From assembly GCF_030418455.1 (NCBI RefSeq), contig NZ_JAUHPW010000009.1:85063-149062 (forward strand): a DNA stretch of 64,000 nucleotides, read 5' to 3'. How positions within the stretch are numbered: the first letter of the stretch is position 1; each line of letters begins with the position of its first letter. Shown here piece after piece: positions 50,713 to 60,014 of the stretch. The translations under genes were made by a program, and so were the position numbers. The notes under the pieces are model-generated. The model ran no database searches. It was not told the DNA's origin and saw only the letters and a list, made by a program, of their open reading frames with translations. The stretch is from Demequina litoralis. Its GTDB lineage: Bacteria; Actinomycetota; Actinomycetes; Actinomycetales; Demequinaceae.

Positions 50713-52950
50713 GTGACCGACCTCTACCTGGACCCCGCGCAGCCCACCGAGGCGCGCGTCGCCGACCTCCTCGCACGCATGACGTTGCCCGAGAAGGTCG
50801 GGCAGATGATGCAGATGCACACCTACGACGGCGTGCCGCACCTCATCGAGGAGCTCCACGTCGGGTCGATCCTCCATGCCTCTCCCGACCGCCTCGCGCA
50901 GGCTCACGCCCTCGTCGAGCAGACCCGCCTGCGGATCCCGCTGCTCATCGGCGAGGACTGCATCCACGGCCACTCGTTCTTCAAGGGCGCCGAGATCTAC
51001 CCGACCCAGCTCGGCATGGCCGCCACCTTCGACCCCGCGCTGCTCGAGCGCGTCGCGCGCGCCACCGCGGTCGAGGTCGCCGCCACCGGCATCCACTGGA
51101 CCTTCTCCCCCGTGCTGTGCATCGCCCGCGACCTGCGTTGGGGCCGCGTGTCCGAGACGTTCGGCGAGGACCCGTACCTGCTGGGCGAGCTCGGCGCCGC
51201 GATGGTGCGCGGCTACCAGGGCGAGGGGCTCGGCGACCGCACGGCGATCCTTGCGACCGCCAAGCACTTCGCCGGCTACTCCGAGACCCAGGGCGGCCGC
51301 GACGCGTCGGAGGCCGACATCTCGCGCCGCAAGCTGCGCTCCTGGTACCTGCCCCCGTTCGAGCGGATGGCGCGCGCGGGTTGCGGCACGTTCATGCTCG
51401 GCTACCAGTCCACCGACGGCATCCCCATCACCATCAACGAGTGGCTCCTCGACGACGTGCTGCGCGGCGAGTGGGGCTACACCGGCACCCTCATCACCGA
51501 CTGGGACAACGTGGGCAACCTCGTCCGCGAGCAGCGCCTCTTCCCCGACTACGCGCAGGCCTCCGCCGCCGCGGTCAACGCCGGCAACGACATGATCATG
51601 ACCACGCCCGCCTTCTTCGAGGGCGCGCAGGCCGCGGTCGCGCAGGGGCTGCTCGACGAGGCGCGCATCGACGAGGCGGTCGCCCGCATCCTCACCCTCA
51701 AGTTCGACCTCGGCCTGTTCGAGGACCCCCGCCTGCCCGACGTCGACCTCCAGCACGAGGTGGTCGCCCAGCCCGCGCATCGTGCCCTCAACCTCGAGGT
51801 CGCGCGCCGCTCGCTGGTGCTGCTCGAGAACGACGGCACCCTGCCGCTGCCCGCGGACCGCCCGCTCCGGCTCGCGGTCGTGGGGCCCAACGCGGACGAT
51901 GCGCACACGCAGCTGGGCGACTGGGCCGGGGCGTCCGGCCAGGCCGACTGGCTCATGGAGGGCCACCCGCGCGAGCTCACCACGACGATCCTCGACGGGC
52001 TGCGGGCACTCGCGCCCGAGGGCTCCGAGGTGACGTACGCGAAGGGAGCGGAGATCATCACCACCGGCCCCGATCCCAAGGGCGCCTACTTCCCCGACGG
52101 TCAACCGCGCCCGCACATCGCCTTCCCCGTCGAGCCGGACCCGGCGATGATCGCGGAGGCCGTCGAGGCGGCGCGCGGGGCCGATGCGGTGGTCGCCGTG
52201 CTCGGCGACCGCATCGAGCTCGTGGGCGAGGGCAAGTCCACGGCGACGCTCGAGCTGCTCGGCGGCCAGGTCGCGCTGCTCGACGCGCTCGTCGGGACGG
52301 GCACCCCGGTGGTGCTGGTGGTGCTCGCGTCGAAGCCGCACGTGCTGCCGCCGTCGGCGGACCGCGCCGCCGCGGTGGTCTGGGCGGCGAACCCGGGCAT
52401 GGCGGGCGGCCGCGCCCTGGCCGAGATGCTGCTCGGCGCGATCGAGCCGAGCGGCCGCCTGCCGATCTCGTGGCCGCGGCACGTGGGCCAGCAGCCGACG
52501 TTCTACAACCAGATCGACGCGCAGCACGGCTACCGCTACGCGGACCTCACGCAGGAGCCGCGCTGGGTCTTCGGCGACGGGCTCTCGTACTCGTCGGTGG
52601 CGTACGCGGACCTGCGCCTCGCATCGTCCACCCTGAGCCTCGACGACACCATCGAGGCGACCGTCACCGTGACGAACACGGGCGACCGGCCCGTGCTCGA
52701 GACCGTGCAGGCCTACGCGCGGGACGTCACCACGTCCGCGACATGGGCCGACCGCGAGCTCAAGGGCATGGCGCAGGTCGCGATCGGGCCGGGCGCCTCC
52801 GCCGACGCGACGGTGCGGATCCCGGTCGCGGACTGCTCGATCGTGAACGCCCGCGGCGAGCGCGTGGTCGAGCCGGGCGCGTTCCAGGTGCTCGTCGGCC
52901 CGACGTCGCGCCTCGACGACCTCCTGGTCGCCGACCTCTCGGTAGCGTGA
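50713..52950 (+). CDS. glycoside hydrolase family 3 (beta-glucosidase / beta-xylosidase-like)
   Basis: 745 residues, cytoplasmic (no signal peptide). GH3 N-domain: MTLPEKVGQMMQM, IPLLIGEDCIHGHSFFKGAE, RDLRWGRVSETFGEDPYLLG, AKHFAGYSETQGGRDASEAD and the nucleophile segment GTLITDWDNVGN with Asp263. The C-domain starts near RRSLVLLENDGTLPLP and ends with a fibronectin-III-like region (EATVTVTNTGDRPVLETVQA). It cleaves beta-linked oligosaccharides taken into the cell. GTG 50713 has GAAGGA 6 nt upstream. Confidence 0.92.
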   Translation: MTDLYLDPAQPTEARVADLLARMTLPEKVGQMMQMHTYDGVPHLIEELHVGSILHASPDRLAQAHALVEQTRLRIPLLIGEDCIHGHSFFKGAEIYPTQLGMAATFDPALLERVARATAVEVAATGIHWTFSPVLCIARDLRWGRVSETFGEDPYLLGELGAAMVRGYQGEGLGDRTAILATAKHFAGYSETQGGRDASEADISRRKLRSWYLPPFERMARAGCGTFMLGYQSTDGIPITINEWLLDDVLRGEWGYTGTLITDWDNVGNLVREQRLFPDYAQASAAAVNAGNDMIMTTPAFFEGAQAAVAQGLLDEARIDEAVARILTLKFDLGLFEDPRLPDVDLQHEVVAQPAHRALNLEVARRSLVLLENDGTLPLPADRPLRLAVVGPNADDAHTQLGDWAGASGQADWLMEGHPRELTTTILDGLRALAPEGSEVTYAKGAEIITTGPDPKGAYFPDGQPRPHIAFPVEPDPAMIAEAVEAARGADAVVAVLGDRIELVGEGKSTATLELLGGQVALLDALVGTGTPVVLVVLASKPHVLPPSADRAAAVVWAANPGMAGGRALAEMLLGAIEPSGRLPISWPRHVGQQPTFYNQIDAQHGYRYADLTQEPRWVFGDGLSYSSVAYADLRLASSTLSLDDTIEATVTVTNTGDRPVLETVQAYARDVTTSATWADRELKGMAQVAIGPGASADATVRIPVADCSIVNARGERVVEPGAFQVLVGPTSRLDDLLVADLSVA
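52943..52948 (+). promoter_or_regulatory. -10 hexamer TAGCGT at the end of GH3
   Basis: TAGCGT overlaps the last GH3 codons and stands 6 nt before ATG 52955, so the MFS gene may have its own leaderless promoter besides read-through. Confidence 0.45.
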
Positions 52951-52954
52951 GGCC

Positions 52955-54211
52955 ATGACGCGCGCCCCCGGGAGCGCCGCCGTCGCGCCCCACCTCAGGC
53001 GCGCACGAGTCGGCGTCTCGTTGATCTTCTTCACCAACGGCATCGTGCTCGGCGGCTTCGCGCCGCGCGTCCCGGAGCTGCGCGACCAGCTCGGCATCTC
53101 GTACGGCGCGCTCGGCGTCGCCATGGCGATGTGGTCCATCGGCGCCCTCGCGCTCGGGCTGCTCGCGGCCGCGATGATCCGCCGGTTCCGCTCGTCGCGC
53201 GTCGCGACGGTCGCCATGGTGGTCTCGGCGACGGCGATGCTCGCGGCGGGGCTCGCCCCCAACGTGTGGACGTTCGGCGCGGCGCTGTTCGTCGTCGGCG
53301 CCACCGACGCGTGGGTCGACGTCGCACAGAACGCGCACGGCCTCCGCGTGCAGCGCCTCTACCGGCGGTCGATCCTCAACTCGTTCCACGCGCTGTGGTC
53401 CATCGGCGCCGTCTCGGGCGGCCTCATCGGCGGCCTCGCCGCCGGGCTCGGCGTCGCGGTGCCGTGGCAGTTCGCGCTCGGCCTCGTCATCGTGATCGCC
53501 GCGAACGCCGTCGCGTACCCGCTCCTGCTCGCCGGGCCCGAGCCGGCCCACGCGGGCGAGGAGGGCGCCGACGAGACGCCCATGCCCCACCCGCAGCACC
53601 TGCCGCTGCGCCACGTCCCGCTCCGCACGTGGGGGCTGCTGCTGGCCCTCACCGTCATCGCGATCGCGGGCGGCTGGGCCGAGGACGCCGCCTCCACGTG
53701 GTCGGCGAGCTACATGCGCGACGAGCTGGCGGCCGGCGCCACGCTCGCCGCGCTCGCCTTCGTCGCGATGCAGGGCTGCCAGTTCATCGGCCGCCTGCTC
53801 GGCGACGGCATGGTCGACCGCTGGGGCCAGCGCACGGTCGCGCGCTGGGGCGGCGCGCTCGTCGCGGTCGGCATGGGTCTCGCCCTCGCCTTCCCATCGC
53901 CGTGGGGCACCATCGTGGGGTTCGGCGCCGCCGGCTTCGGCGTCGCGACGCTGATCCCCGGCGCGATGCACGCCGCCGACGAGCTCCCCGGCCTGCGCAC
54001 CGGCACCGGGCTCACCGTGCTGTCGTGGCTGCTGCGCGTGGCATTCCTGCTGTCCCCGCCGGTGGTCGGCGCTATCGCCGACGCGACCTCGCTGCGCGTG
54101 GGGCTCACGCTCGTGCCGGTCTTCGGCGTGCTCGTCGTGGTCCTCGCCGGGGCGATGGCCACCCGCAAGGAGCCGCACCCCGCGGTCCGGGACGCTCAGT
54201 CCTCCTCCTAG
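52955..54211 (+). CDS. MFS transporter (FucP/YbjJ-like sugar porter or exporter)
   Basis: 418 residues, about 12 helices. N-terminal VGVSLIFFTNGIVLGGFAPR and VPELRDQLGISYGALGVAMA resemble the YbjJ/FucP-like MFS group; GRLLGDGMVDRWGQRTVARW is the repeated loop motif of the second half. It begins 4 nt after the GH3 stop. Uptake of the GH3 substrate or release of its aglycone are both reasonable; not decided by sequence. Confidence 0.8.
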   Translation: MTRAPGSAAVAPHLRRARVGVSLIFFTNGIVLGGFAPRVPELRDQLGISYGALGVAMAMWSIGALALGLLAAAMIRRFRSSRVATVAMVVSATAMLAAGLAPNVWTFGAALFVVGATDAWVDVAQNAHGLRVQRLYRRSILNSFHALWSIGAVSGGLIGGLAAGLGVAVPWQFALGLVIVIAANAVAYPLLLAGPEPAHAGEEGADETPMPHPQHLPLRHVPLRTWGLLLALTVIAIAGGWAEDAASTWSASYMRDELAAGATLAALAFVAMQGCQFIGRLLGDGMVDRWGQRTVARWGGALVAVGMGLALAFPSPWGTIVGFGAAGFGVATLIPGAMHAADELPGLRTGTGLTVLSWLLRVAFLLSPPVVGAIADATSLRVGLTLVPVFGVLVVVLAGAMATRKEPHPAVRDAQSSS

Positions 54212-54246
54212 CGCCCCCACCACCGCTGCCGGGACACTGAGGCCTC

Positions 54247-55005
54247 ATGGACCACGTCAAGGCGAGCCCCCACGCCCCGGCCGGCTTCTTCGAGGCCGAA
54301 GCCGCCGGCCTGCGCTGGCTCGCGGCGGCTGGCGGCGCCCAGATCGCGCGCGTGCTGGACGTGCGCCCCGGCCGCATCGTCCTCGCGCAGGTCACGCACG
54401 CCGCCCCCACCGCGGCCGCCGCCCGCACCTTCGGACGCGACCTCGCCCGCACCCACGCCGCAGGCGCTCCCGCGTTCGGAGCGCGACCGGAAGGCTGGGA
54501 CGGGCCGCTGTTCATCGGCAGCCGTGGCATGCCCGCGCTCGCACACGACAGCTGGGGCACCTTCTACTCGCAGGCACGCGTGCGGCCCTTCCTCGCACCC
54601 GCGCTCGCCGCCGGCTTCCTGCGGGCGGACGAGGCGCGGCTGGTCGAGCGGGCCTGCGCGCTGCTCGAGGCAGGCGCCTTCGACGACGACACGCCGCCGG
54701 CTCGGATCCACGGCGACCTGTGGGCCGGGAACGTGCTCTTCTCCCCCGACGGCGTGGTGCTCATCGACCCCGCGGCGCATGGCGGGCACCCCGAGACCGA
54801 CCTCGCGATGCTCGCGCTGTTCGGGCTGCCGCACCTGGACGATGCGCTGGCGGGCTACGACGAGGCCGCGCCGCTTCGCCCGGGGTGGCGGGAGCGCGTC
54901 CCGCTGCACCAGCTGCACCCCCTCGCGGTGCACGCCGCCGGGCACGGACGCGCGTACGGCATCGCGCTGGCCGAGGCCGCCGACACTGTGCTGCGGCTCG
55001 CGTAG
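54247..55005 (+). CDS. fructosamine kinase-family / aminoglycoside-phosphotransferase-like protein
   Basis: 252 residues. Kinase-like core with ARIHGDLWAGNVLFSPDGVV (catalytic Asp and metal-binding Asn) and LIDPAAHGGHPETDLAMLAL, the Fructosamin_kin pattern; the N-terminal region has FFEAEAAGLRWLAAAGG. The family phosphorylates ketoamines on glycated proteins or small molecules, a repair role. No link to neighbours is certain. Confidence 0.85.
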   Translation: MDHVKASPHAPAGFFEAEAAGLRWLAAAGGAQIARVLDVRPGRIVLAQVTHAAPTAAAARTFGRDLARTHAAGAPAFGARPEGWDGPLFIGSRGMPALAHDSWGTFYSQARVRPFLAPALAAGFLRADEARLVERACALLEAGAFDDDTPPARIHGDLWAGNVLFSPDGVVLIDPAAHGGHPETDLAMLALFGLPHLDDALAGYDEAAPLRPGWRERVPLHQLHPLAVHAAGHGRAYGIALAEAADTVLRLA

Positions 55006-55191
55006 GCGAGGCCACGGCGCCGCGGCTCACCCGGACACGCTCGCACCACTCGGCCGAGCGCCGCATCCCGCCCGCCCATCGCCCCGTCGAACCCGTCGAC
55101 ATCAGCCCAAATGTTGCAGACCCGGCGGCTCTCGCATTGAATTGCGTCAATTGTCAGGAAAAATCCCCTGGCAAGGACAGGAGAGACAACG

Positions 55192-56598
55192 ATGTCACTG
55201 CTATCGAGGCACCGGCGCGCGCGCTGGGCCGCCATCACCGCCGTCGCCGCGGCCGCCGGCGTCGCCTGCGCCAGCGCCGTGAGCGCCGCGCCCGCCACCC
55301 CAGCGGCCGCCGACCGCGCGGCCAAGCACGCGCCCGTGATCAAGCACACCGGCAAGGCCCCCACGGGCTACGAGGTCACCTTCGAGCTCTACGCCCCGGA
55401 CGCCGAGCGCGTGCAGATCAAGGGCGAGTGGTACTTCGCGCGTCCGTCCGAGCTCGACCCGTACGCGGGCACACCCGAGGACCCCGTGGTCGAGAGCCCG
55501 GGGATCATGCCGGCCGACTGGCAGGCGGGCGACTTCCCGCTGGCGTCGCCGAACTCGACCAACCCGAACTGGCCCGTGGTCGACATGGTGGAGCGCGGCA
55601 ACAGCGGCGTGTGGACGTACACCACCCCCCTGCCAGGCGGGACCTTCACGTACGCCTACTACGTCGACTGCGAGACGGCGGACCAGAGCGGCTGCACGCC
55701 CGTCGCGGACCCGTCCAACCTCGCGTGGAACGTCGGCGACGACGGCGAGTCCGCGGGCTCGGTCGTGCCCAACAGCCAGATCTACGTGCCCGCCGACGCG
55801 GACTTCGACCCGAGCGACACGTCCTGGCAGGAGCCCGTCGCGGACGGCGGCACCCTCGAGCTCGTCACCTACGACTCGCCCGGCCACGTCTCCCCCGTGG
55901 ACGAGAACTACATGGTGGTCTACACGCCGCCCGGCTACGACGCCGGACGCGCCGAGCCGTACCCGACGCTGTACCTCAGCCACGGAGGCGGCGAGGACGC
56001 GCTCGGGTGGAGCACCCAGGGAGCGCTCGCCCCGATCATGGACAACCTCATCATGTCCGGCGAGGTCCAGCCGATGGTCGTCGTGATGCCCAACGGCAAC
56101 GGCTACCCCGCCTCCACGGAGAACGAGGCGTTCCGCACCGACCTCATCGGGACCGTGTTCCCGTACATGGAGGCGCACTACAACGTCTCGACCGAGGCGG
56201 CCGACCGGGCGTTCTCGGGGCTCTCGGCGGGCGGTATGCGCACCAACCAGCTCATGCTCTACAACACCGACGCGTTCGACTATTACGGGATGATGTCGGC
56301 CGGCATGCCCCCGGGCACCACGCTGTCGGATCAGCAGATCGCCGACCTGCAGGAGGCGTCGATCTTCGTCGGCGGCGGCTGGCAGGACGTGATCCACGCG
56401 GTCGGCTTCAGCATCGGCACGCGCCAGCTGCACACCGGACCGCTCAACGAGGTGCGGCTGCTCACGGATGCCGGCATCCACGTGAGCACCGACTTCGTCA
56501 ACGGCGGCCACAACTGGTCCGTGTGGCGCACGCTGCTCAGGGACTTCACGACCCGCGTGGCGTTCCTCCCGCCCACGTCGGCGCCGCCGACGAGCTGA
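55192..56598 (+). CDS. secreted esterase D / feruloyl-esterase-like protein with N-terminal CBM48-type domain
   Basis: 468 residues. Signal peptide 1 to about 33. Residues 50-210 form an early-set/CBM48-like beta domain (VTFELYAPDAERVQIKGEWY, WTYTTPLPGGTFTYAYYVD). The alpha/beta-hydrolase part has YMVVYTPPGYDAGRAEPYPT, LYLSHGGGEDALGW, the GLSAGG elbow with Ser345, and NGGHNW with His440. It resembles esterases that remove feruloyl or acetyl groups from plant polysaccharide. AGGAG lies 8 nt before the ATG. The 186-bp upstream gap is AT-richer (TTGAATTGCGTCAATTGTCA at about 55137-55156) and likely holds its promoter. Confidence 0.85.
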   Translation: MSLLSRHRRARWAAITAVAAAAGVACASAVSAAPATPAAADRAAKHAPVIKHTGKAPTGYEVTFELYAPDAERVQIKGEWYFARPSELDPYAGTPEDPVVESPGIMPADWQAGDFPLASPNSTNPNWPVVDMVERGNSGVWTYTTPLPGGTFTYAYYVDCETADQSGCTPVADPSNLAWNVGDDGESAGSVVPNSQIYVPADADFDPSDTSWQEPVADGGTLELVTYDSPGHVSPVDENYMVVYTPPGYDAGRAEPYPTLYLSHGGGEDALGWSTQGALAPIMDNLIMSGEVQPMVVVMPNGNGYPASTENEAFRTDLIGTVFPYMEAHYNVSTEAADRAFSGLSAGGMRTNQLMLYNTDAFDYYGMMSAGMPPGTTLSDQQIADLQEASIFVGGGWQDVIHAVGFSIGTRQLHTGPLNEVRLLTDAGIHVSTDFVNGGHNWSVWRTLLRDFTTRVAFLPPTSAPPTS

Positions 56599-56609
56599 CA
56601 CGCGCGACC

Positions 56610-56646
56610 CCGAGGGGCGGCGCGGCACAGCCGCGCCGCCCCTCGG
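56610..56646. terminator. bidirectional terminator between esterase and MBL genes
   Basis: A perfect 17-bp stem whose left arm is CCGAGGGGCGGCGCGGC, loop ACA, in the 52-bp convergent gap. Confidence 0.85.
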
Positions 56647-56650
56647 CGCG

Positions 56651-57295
56651 CTACAGGTCGATGGCCTCCCCCACCGCGACGCGCTCGACGTCGATCGGCG
56701 ACAGCACGCCCGTACCGAGGAAGCGCGTCACGGAGGCCGCCCCGATCTCGGACAGCATCGCGTCGTGGATCTGGATCGCACGCGCGGGCGCGACGGCGCG
56801 GACGTAGTCGGCGGCCTCACCGAGCTTCACCCACGGCCCGCTCACCGGCACGAGCAGCACCTCGACATCCACGCCGGGCGGGGCGTACGAGTCACCCGGG
56901 TGGTAGACGCGTCCGCCGATGAGGTAACCGACGTTGGCGATGACGGGCAGGTCGGCGTGCACCACAGCGTGGGTGCCGCCGTGAACCTCCACGTCGATCC
57001 CGCCGACCGCGAACGCGTCCCCGGGCGCCACGGCGGCGGCCCGGCCGGGGAAGCGCGTGACCCAGCCGCCCACCACGGCCTCGGGGCCGTAGACGACCAG
57101 CTCGGGCCGGTCCGCGAGCGCGGCCAGGACCACCTCGGCGTGGACGTGGTCCGGGTGCTCGTGGGTGAGCAGCACGGCATCGGCGCCGGCGAGGAGCGCC
57201 GCCGCGTCCGGGGTGTAGACGCCCGGGTCGACCAGCAGGCGACCATCGCCCGACTCGACGGCGACGCAGGCGTGGGAGTGCTTGGTGAGGCGCAT
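56651..57295 (-). CDS. MBL-fold metal-dependent hydrolase (UlaG/YtkL-like)
   Basis: 214 residues. MRLTKHSHACVAVESGDGRL, then the metal motif LLTHEHPDHVHAEVV, HGGTHAVVHAD, YHPGDSY and IQIHDAMLS supply the ligands of a beta-lactamase-like two-metal site. The short form resembles UlaG-like or YtkL-like hydrolases; substrate unknown. ATG 57295 is chosen; a TTG at 57307 is possible. Confidence 0.83.
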   Translation of the reverse strand: MRLTKHSHACVAVESGDGRLLVDPGVYTPDAAALLAGADAVLLTHEHPDHVHAEVVLAALADRPELVVYGPEAVVGGWVTRFPGRAAAVAPGDAFAVGGIDVEVHGGTHAVVHADLPVIANVGYLIGGRVYHPGDSYAPPGVDVEVLLVPVSGPWVKLGEAADYVRAVAPARAIQIHDAMLSEIGAASVTRFLGTGVLSPIDVERVAVGEAIDL

Positions 57296-57345
57296 GCGCC
57301 CAGCCAATCACGCGGCTCGGCGGGCCGGGCGCACGCATCGGCGGC

Positions 57346-57384
57346 GCGTGTCGCCGGCGCGTGTCGCCGGCGCGTGTCGCCCGC
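57346..57384. repeat. three 13-bp tandem repeats
   Basis: GCGTGTCGCCGGC occurs at 57346, 57359 and, with one change, 57372. It lies in the 334-bp region 57296-57629 between the MBL gene and the LLM gene, which otherwise contains only the LLM promoter region. Confidence 0.75.
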
Positions 57385-57548
57385 GGGTGTGGTCGCCGCA
57401 TGTCAACGACGCACGCGCGAACGTGGAGGATTCCGGGCGAAGACCACGCGCCCCTCTCCCAGAACCCGCAACGTTGCCGCACCGGGCGGGAGCGCGGCCA
57501 CCCCGCCCCCACCCCCGGGAATACATCAGCGAGACTCGCGTTAATTAC

Positions 57549-57565
57549 ATGCGTACGCATATAAT
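57549..57565 (+). promoter_or_regulatory. TATAAT promoter overlapped by the palindrome ATGCGTACGCAT
   Basis: ATGCGTACGCAT (57549-57560) is a perfect 12-bp palindrome whose last base starts TATAAT (57560-57565), the only consensus -10 box noticed in the window. The dyad fills the spacer towards the -35. A MarR-family gene lies in the operon downstream, so autoregulation is likely. The local AT-rich tract stands out. Confidence 0.65.
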
Positions 57566-57629
57566 CGGCGTCAGCGGCAGGGATGGACGTCCCGGCCACA
57601 CCAGCGAGAGCCCTCGAAGGAGGCCCACC

Positions 57630-58817
57630 ATGCAGTTCGGCATCATGTCCGTCTCGGACATCACCCGCGATCCCGTCTCCGGCCACACCCCGTCCGAGGC
57701 GGAGCGCATCGACGCGATCGTCAAGATCGCCGTCCACGCCGAGGAGGTGGGCCTCGACGTCTTCGCGACCGGCGAGCACCACAACCCGCCGTTCTTCTCG
57801 TCGTCCCCCACCACGCTGCTGAGCCACATCGGCGCCCTCACCGAGCGCCTCGTGCTCACCACCTCGACGACGCTCATCACCACGAACGACCCGGTGCGCC
57901 TCGCGGAGGAGTACGCGATGCTGCAGCACCTCACCCACGGCCGCATGGACCTCATGCTCGGCCGCGGCAACACCGCGCCCGTCTACCCCTGGTTCGGCCA
58001 GGACATCCGCCAGGGCCTGCCGCTCGCGCTCGAGAACTACAACCTGCTCCACCGCCTGTGGCGCGAGGACGTGGTCGACTTCGAGGGCCAGTTCCGCACC
58101 GCGCTGCAGGGCTTTACCTCGACCCCGCGTCCGCTCGACGACGTCCCGCCCTTCGTGTGGCACGGCTCGATCCGCACCCCCGAGATCGCCGAGCAGGCCG
58201 CGTTCTACGGCAACGGCTACTTCGCGAACAACATCTTCTGGCCCAAGGAGCACTACAAGCGCCTCATCCGCTTCTACCGCCAGCGCTTCGAGCACTACGG
58301 CCACGGCACCCAGAAGCAGGCGGTCGTCGGCCTCGGCGGCCAGGCCTTCATCGCGAAGAACAGCCAGGACGCGCACGACCAGTTCCGCCCGTACTTCAAC
58401 GAGGCCCCCGTCTACGGCCACGGCCCGACCATGGAGGACTTCGAGGAGATGACGCCGCTGTCGGTCGGCAGCCCGCAGGAGGTCATCGACAAGACCCTGA
58501 CCTTCCGCGAGGCCTTCGGCGACTACCAGCGCCAGCTGTTCCTCATCGACCACGCGGGCCTGCCGCTCAAGATGGTCCTCGAGCAGCTCGACCTCATGGG
58601 CGAGCACGTCGTGCCGGTCCTGCGCGCCGAGCTCGACAGGCTCCGCGACCCGGAGACCCCCGCGAACCCGCCGTCGCACGCGGACCTCGTCAAGGCCAAG
58701 TACGGCGATCAGGCGCCGCGCCAGCCGCGCCCCAACGCCAACCGCGGCGACAACGTTACCGGCGGCTCGCCCTACCAGGACTCGGAGTCCGCGGTCGACT
58801 CCTACCCCACCCTGTAG
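57630..58817 (+). CDS. LLM-class flavin-dependent oxidoreductase (CE1758 family)
   Basis: 395 residues. Luciferase-like TIM barrel: MQFGIMSVSDIT, GLDVFATGEHHNPPFFSSSP, VLTTSTTLITTNDPVRLAEE, GRMDLMLGRGNTAPVYPWFG and LSVGSPQEVIDKTLTF. It uses reduced FMN, which the reductase two genes downstream could supply. AAGGAGG is 6-7 nt before ATG 57630. Substrate unknown; such trios often act on xenobiotic or stress-derived compounds. Confidence 0.88.
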   Translation: MQFGIMSVSDITRDPVSGHTPSEAERIDAIVKIAVHAEEVGLDVFATGEHHNPPFFSSSPTTLLSHIGALTERLVLTTSTTLITTNDPVRLAEEYAMLQHLTHGRMDLMLGRGNTAPVYPWFGQDIRQGLPLALENYNLLHRLWREDVVDFEGQFRTALQGFTSTPRPLDDVPPFVWHGSIRTPEIAEQAAFYGNGYFANNIFWPKEHYKRLIRFYRQRFEHYGHGTQKQAVVGLGGQAFIAKNSQDAHDQFRPYFNEAPVYGHGPTMEDFEEMTPLSVGSPQEVIDKTLTFREAFGDYQRQLFLIDHAGLPLKMVLEQLDLMGEHVVPVLRAELDRLRDPETPANPPSHADLVKAKYGDQAPRQPRPNANRGDNVTGGSPYQDSESAVDSYPTL

Positions 58818-58827
58818 GAGCCTCGAC

Positions 58828-59316
58828 GTGACCACCGCACCCGTGTCCCGTGCATCGTCCCGGGGCCGCACGCGCCTCGCGAACGATGCGTGGGAGGCCG
58901 CGCTGGGCGCCCACACCGCCCTCATGCGCCGCTTCACCGAGGACGACGTGTGGGCCGGCCTGTCGATGCGCGACTACGACGTCCTCTACACGCTCGCGAA
59001 GTGCGATGCACCGCAGCGGCTCGGCGACCTGGGTCGCCACGTGCTGCTGAGCCAGCCGGGCCTGTCCCGACTCGTCGACCGTCTGGTCGACCGGGGGCTG
59101 GTGGCACGATGCGCCGACCCGAGCGACGCGCGCGCCGCGCACCTCTCCCTCACGGACGAGGGGCGCGCGATCCAGCGGCGCGTGGGCCGCGCGCACGGCG
59201 CATCCGTCGCCGCCGCGCTCACGGCCCGCCTGAGCGACGAGGAGCTCGTCCTCCTCGAGTCGCTCTCCCGCAAGCTCTCCCTCACCGATGACGACCTCCC
59301 CGAGGAGACCCCATGA
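58828..59316 (+). CDS. MarR-family transcriptional regulator
   Basis: 162 residues. Winged helix at about 55-120: LSMRDYDVLYTLAKCDAPQR, LGDLGRHVLLSQPGLSRLVD, RLVDRGLVARCADPSDARAA. It lies between the oxidoreductase and its FMN reductase, and is a good candidate to bind the palindrome at 57549-57560. GTG 58828 has TAGGAG 7 nt upstream. Confidence 0.88.
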   Translation: MTTAPVSRASSRGRTRLANDAWEAALGAHTALMRRFTEDDVWAGLSMRDYDVLYTLAKCDAPQRLGDLGRHVLLSQPGLSRLVDRLVDRGLVARCADPSDARAAHLSLTDEGRAIQRRVGRAHGASVAAALTARLSDEELVLLESLSRKLSLTDDDLPEETP

Positions 59317-60014
59317 CCGACTTCCGCCTCGTCGTCGTGAGCGCCGGCGTGTCCGACCCCTCGTCGACCCGCCTGCTCGCCGACCGCGCCACCCAGCGCG
59401 TCACCGCCCTCGCCCGCGAGCGCGGCCACGCCGTCACCGTCACCACGATCGACCTCCGCGAGCTCCTCCAGGAGCTGCCCGCCGCGCTGTCGAGCCAGCT
59501 GCTCGGCCCCCGCTTCACGCGGGCCGTCGACGCGCTGCTCGCCGCGGACGCGGTCGTCGCCGCCGCCCCGGTCTACAAGGCGGGCGCGTCGGGCCTGTTC
59601 ACCAGCTTCTTCCAGGTGCTCGACAACGACCTGCTCATCGGCAAGCCGGTCATCCTCGCCGCCACGGCCGGGACCGCCCGCCACGCGCTCGTGGTCGACG
59701 AGGAGATGCGCGCCCTGTTCGCGTACCTGCGGGCGCTGCCCGTGCCCACCAGCCTCTTCGCGTCGACCGAGGACTGGACCGACACCGCGCTCGGCACGCG
59801 CATCGACCGCGCGGCGCGCGAGCTGGTGCTGCTCATGGAGTCCGGCTTCGCGCGGGCCGTGCGGGACGATGCGTGGGGCGCCTACCAGCACACCTACGGC
59901 TCCGGCGGCGGCACCGAGCTCGACATCGACCTCGGCTCGGACATGATGCGGCTCGCGACCGGCGGCTCGCTGCGCGACCCCGAGGACGACCCCTTCGACC
60001 CGCGGAAGGGCTGA
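59313..60014 (+). CDS. NADPH-dependent FMN reductase (CE1759 family)
   Basis: 233 residues, flavodoxin-like fold: VVVSAGVSDPSSTRLLADRA, DAVVAAAPVYKAGASGLFTS, and FFQVLDNDLLIGKPVILAAT. It probably supplies FMNH2 to the LLM enzyme. ATG overlaps the MarR stop (ATGA); the stop overlaps the next ATG (TGATG). Confidence 0.88.
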   Translation: MTDFRLVVVSAGVSDPSSTRLLADRATQRVTALARERGHAVTVTTIDLRELLQELPAALSSQLLGPRFTRAVDALLAADAVVAAAPVYKAGASGLFTSFFQVLDNDLLIGKPVILAATAGTARHALVVDEEMRALFAYLRALPVPTSLFASTEDWTDTALGTRIDRAARELVLLMESGFARAVRDDAWGAYQHTYGSGGGTELDIDLGSDMMRLATGGSLRDPEDDPFDPRKG

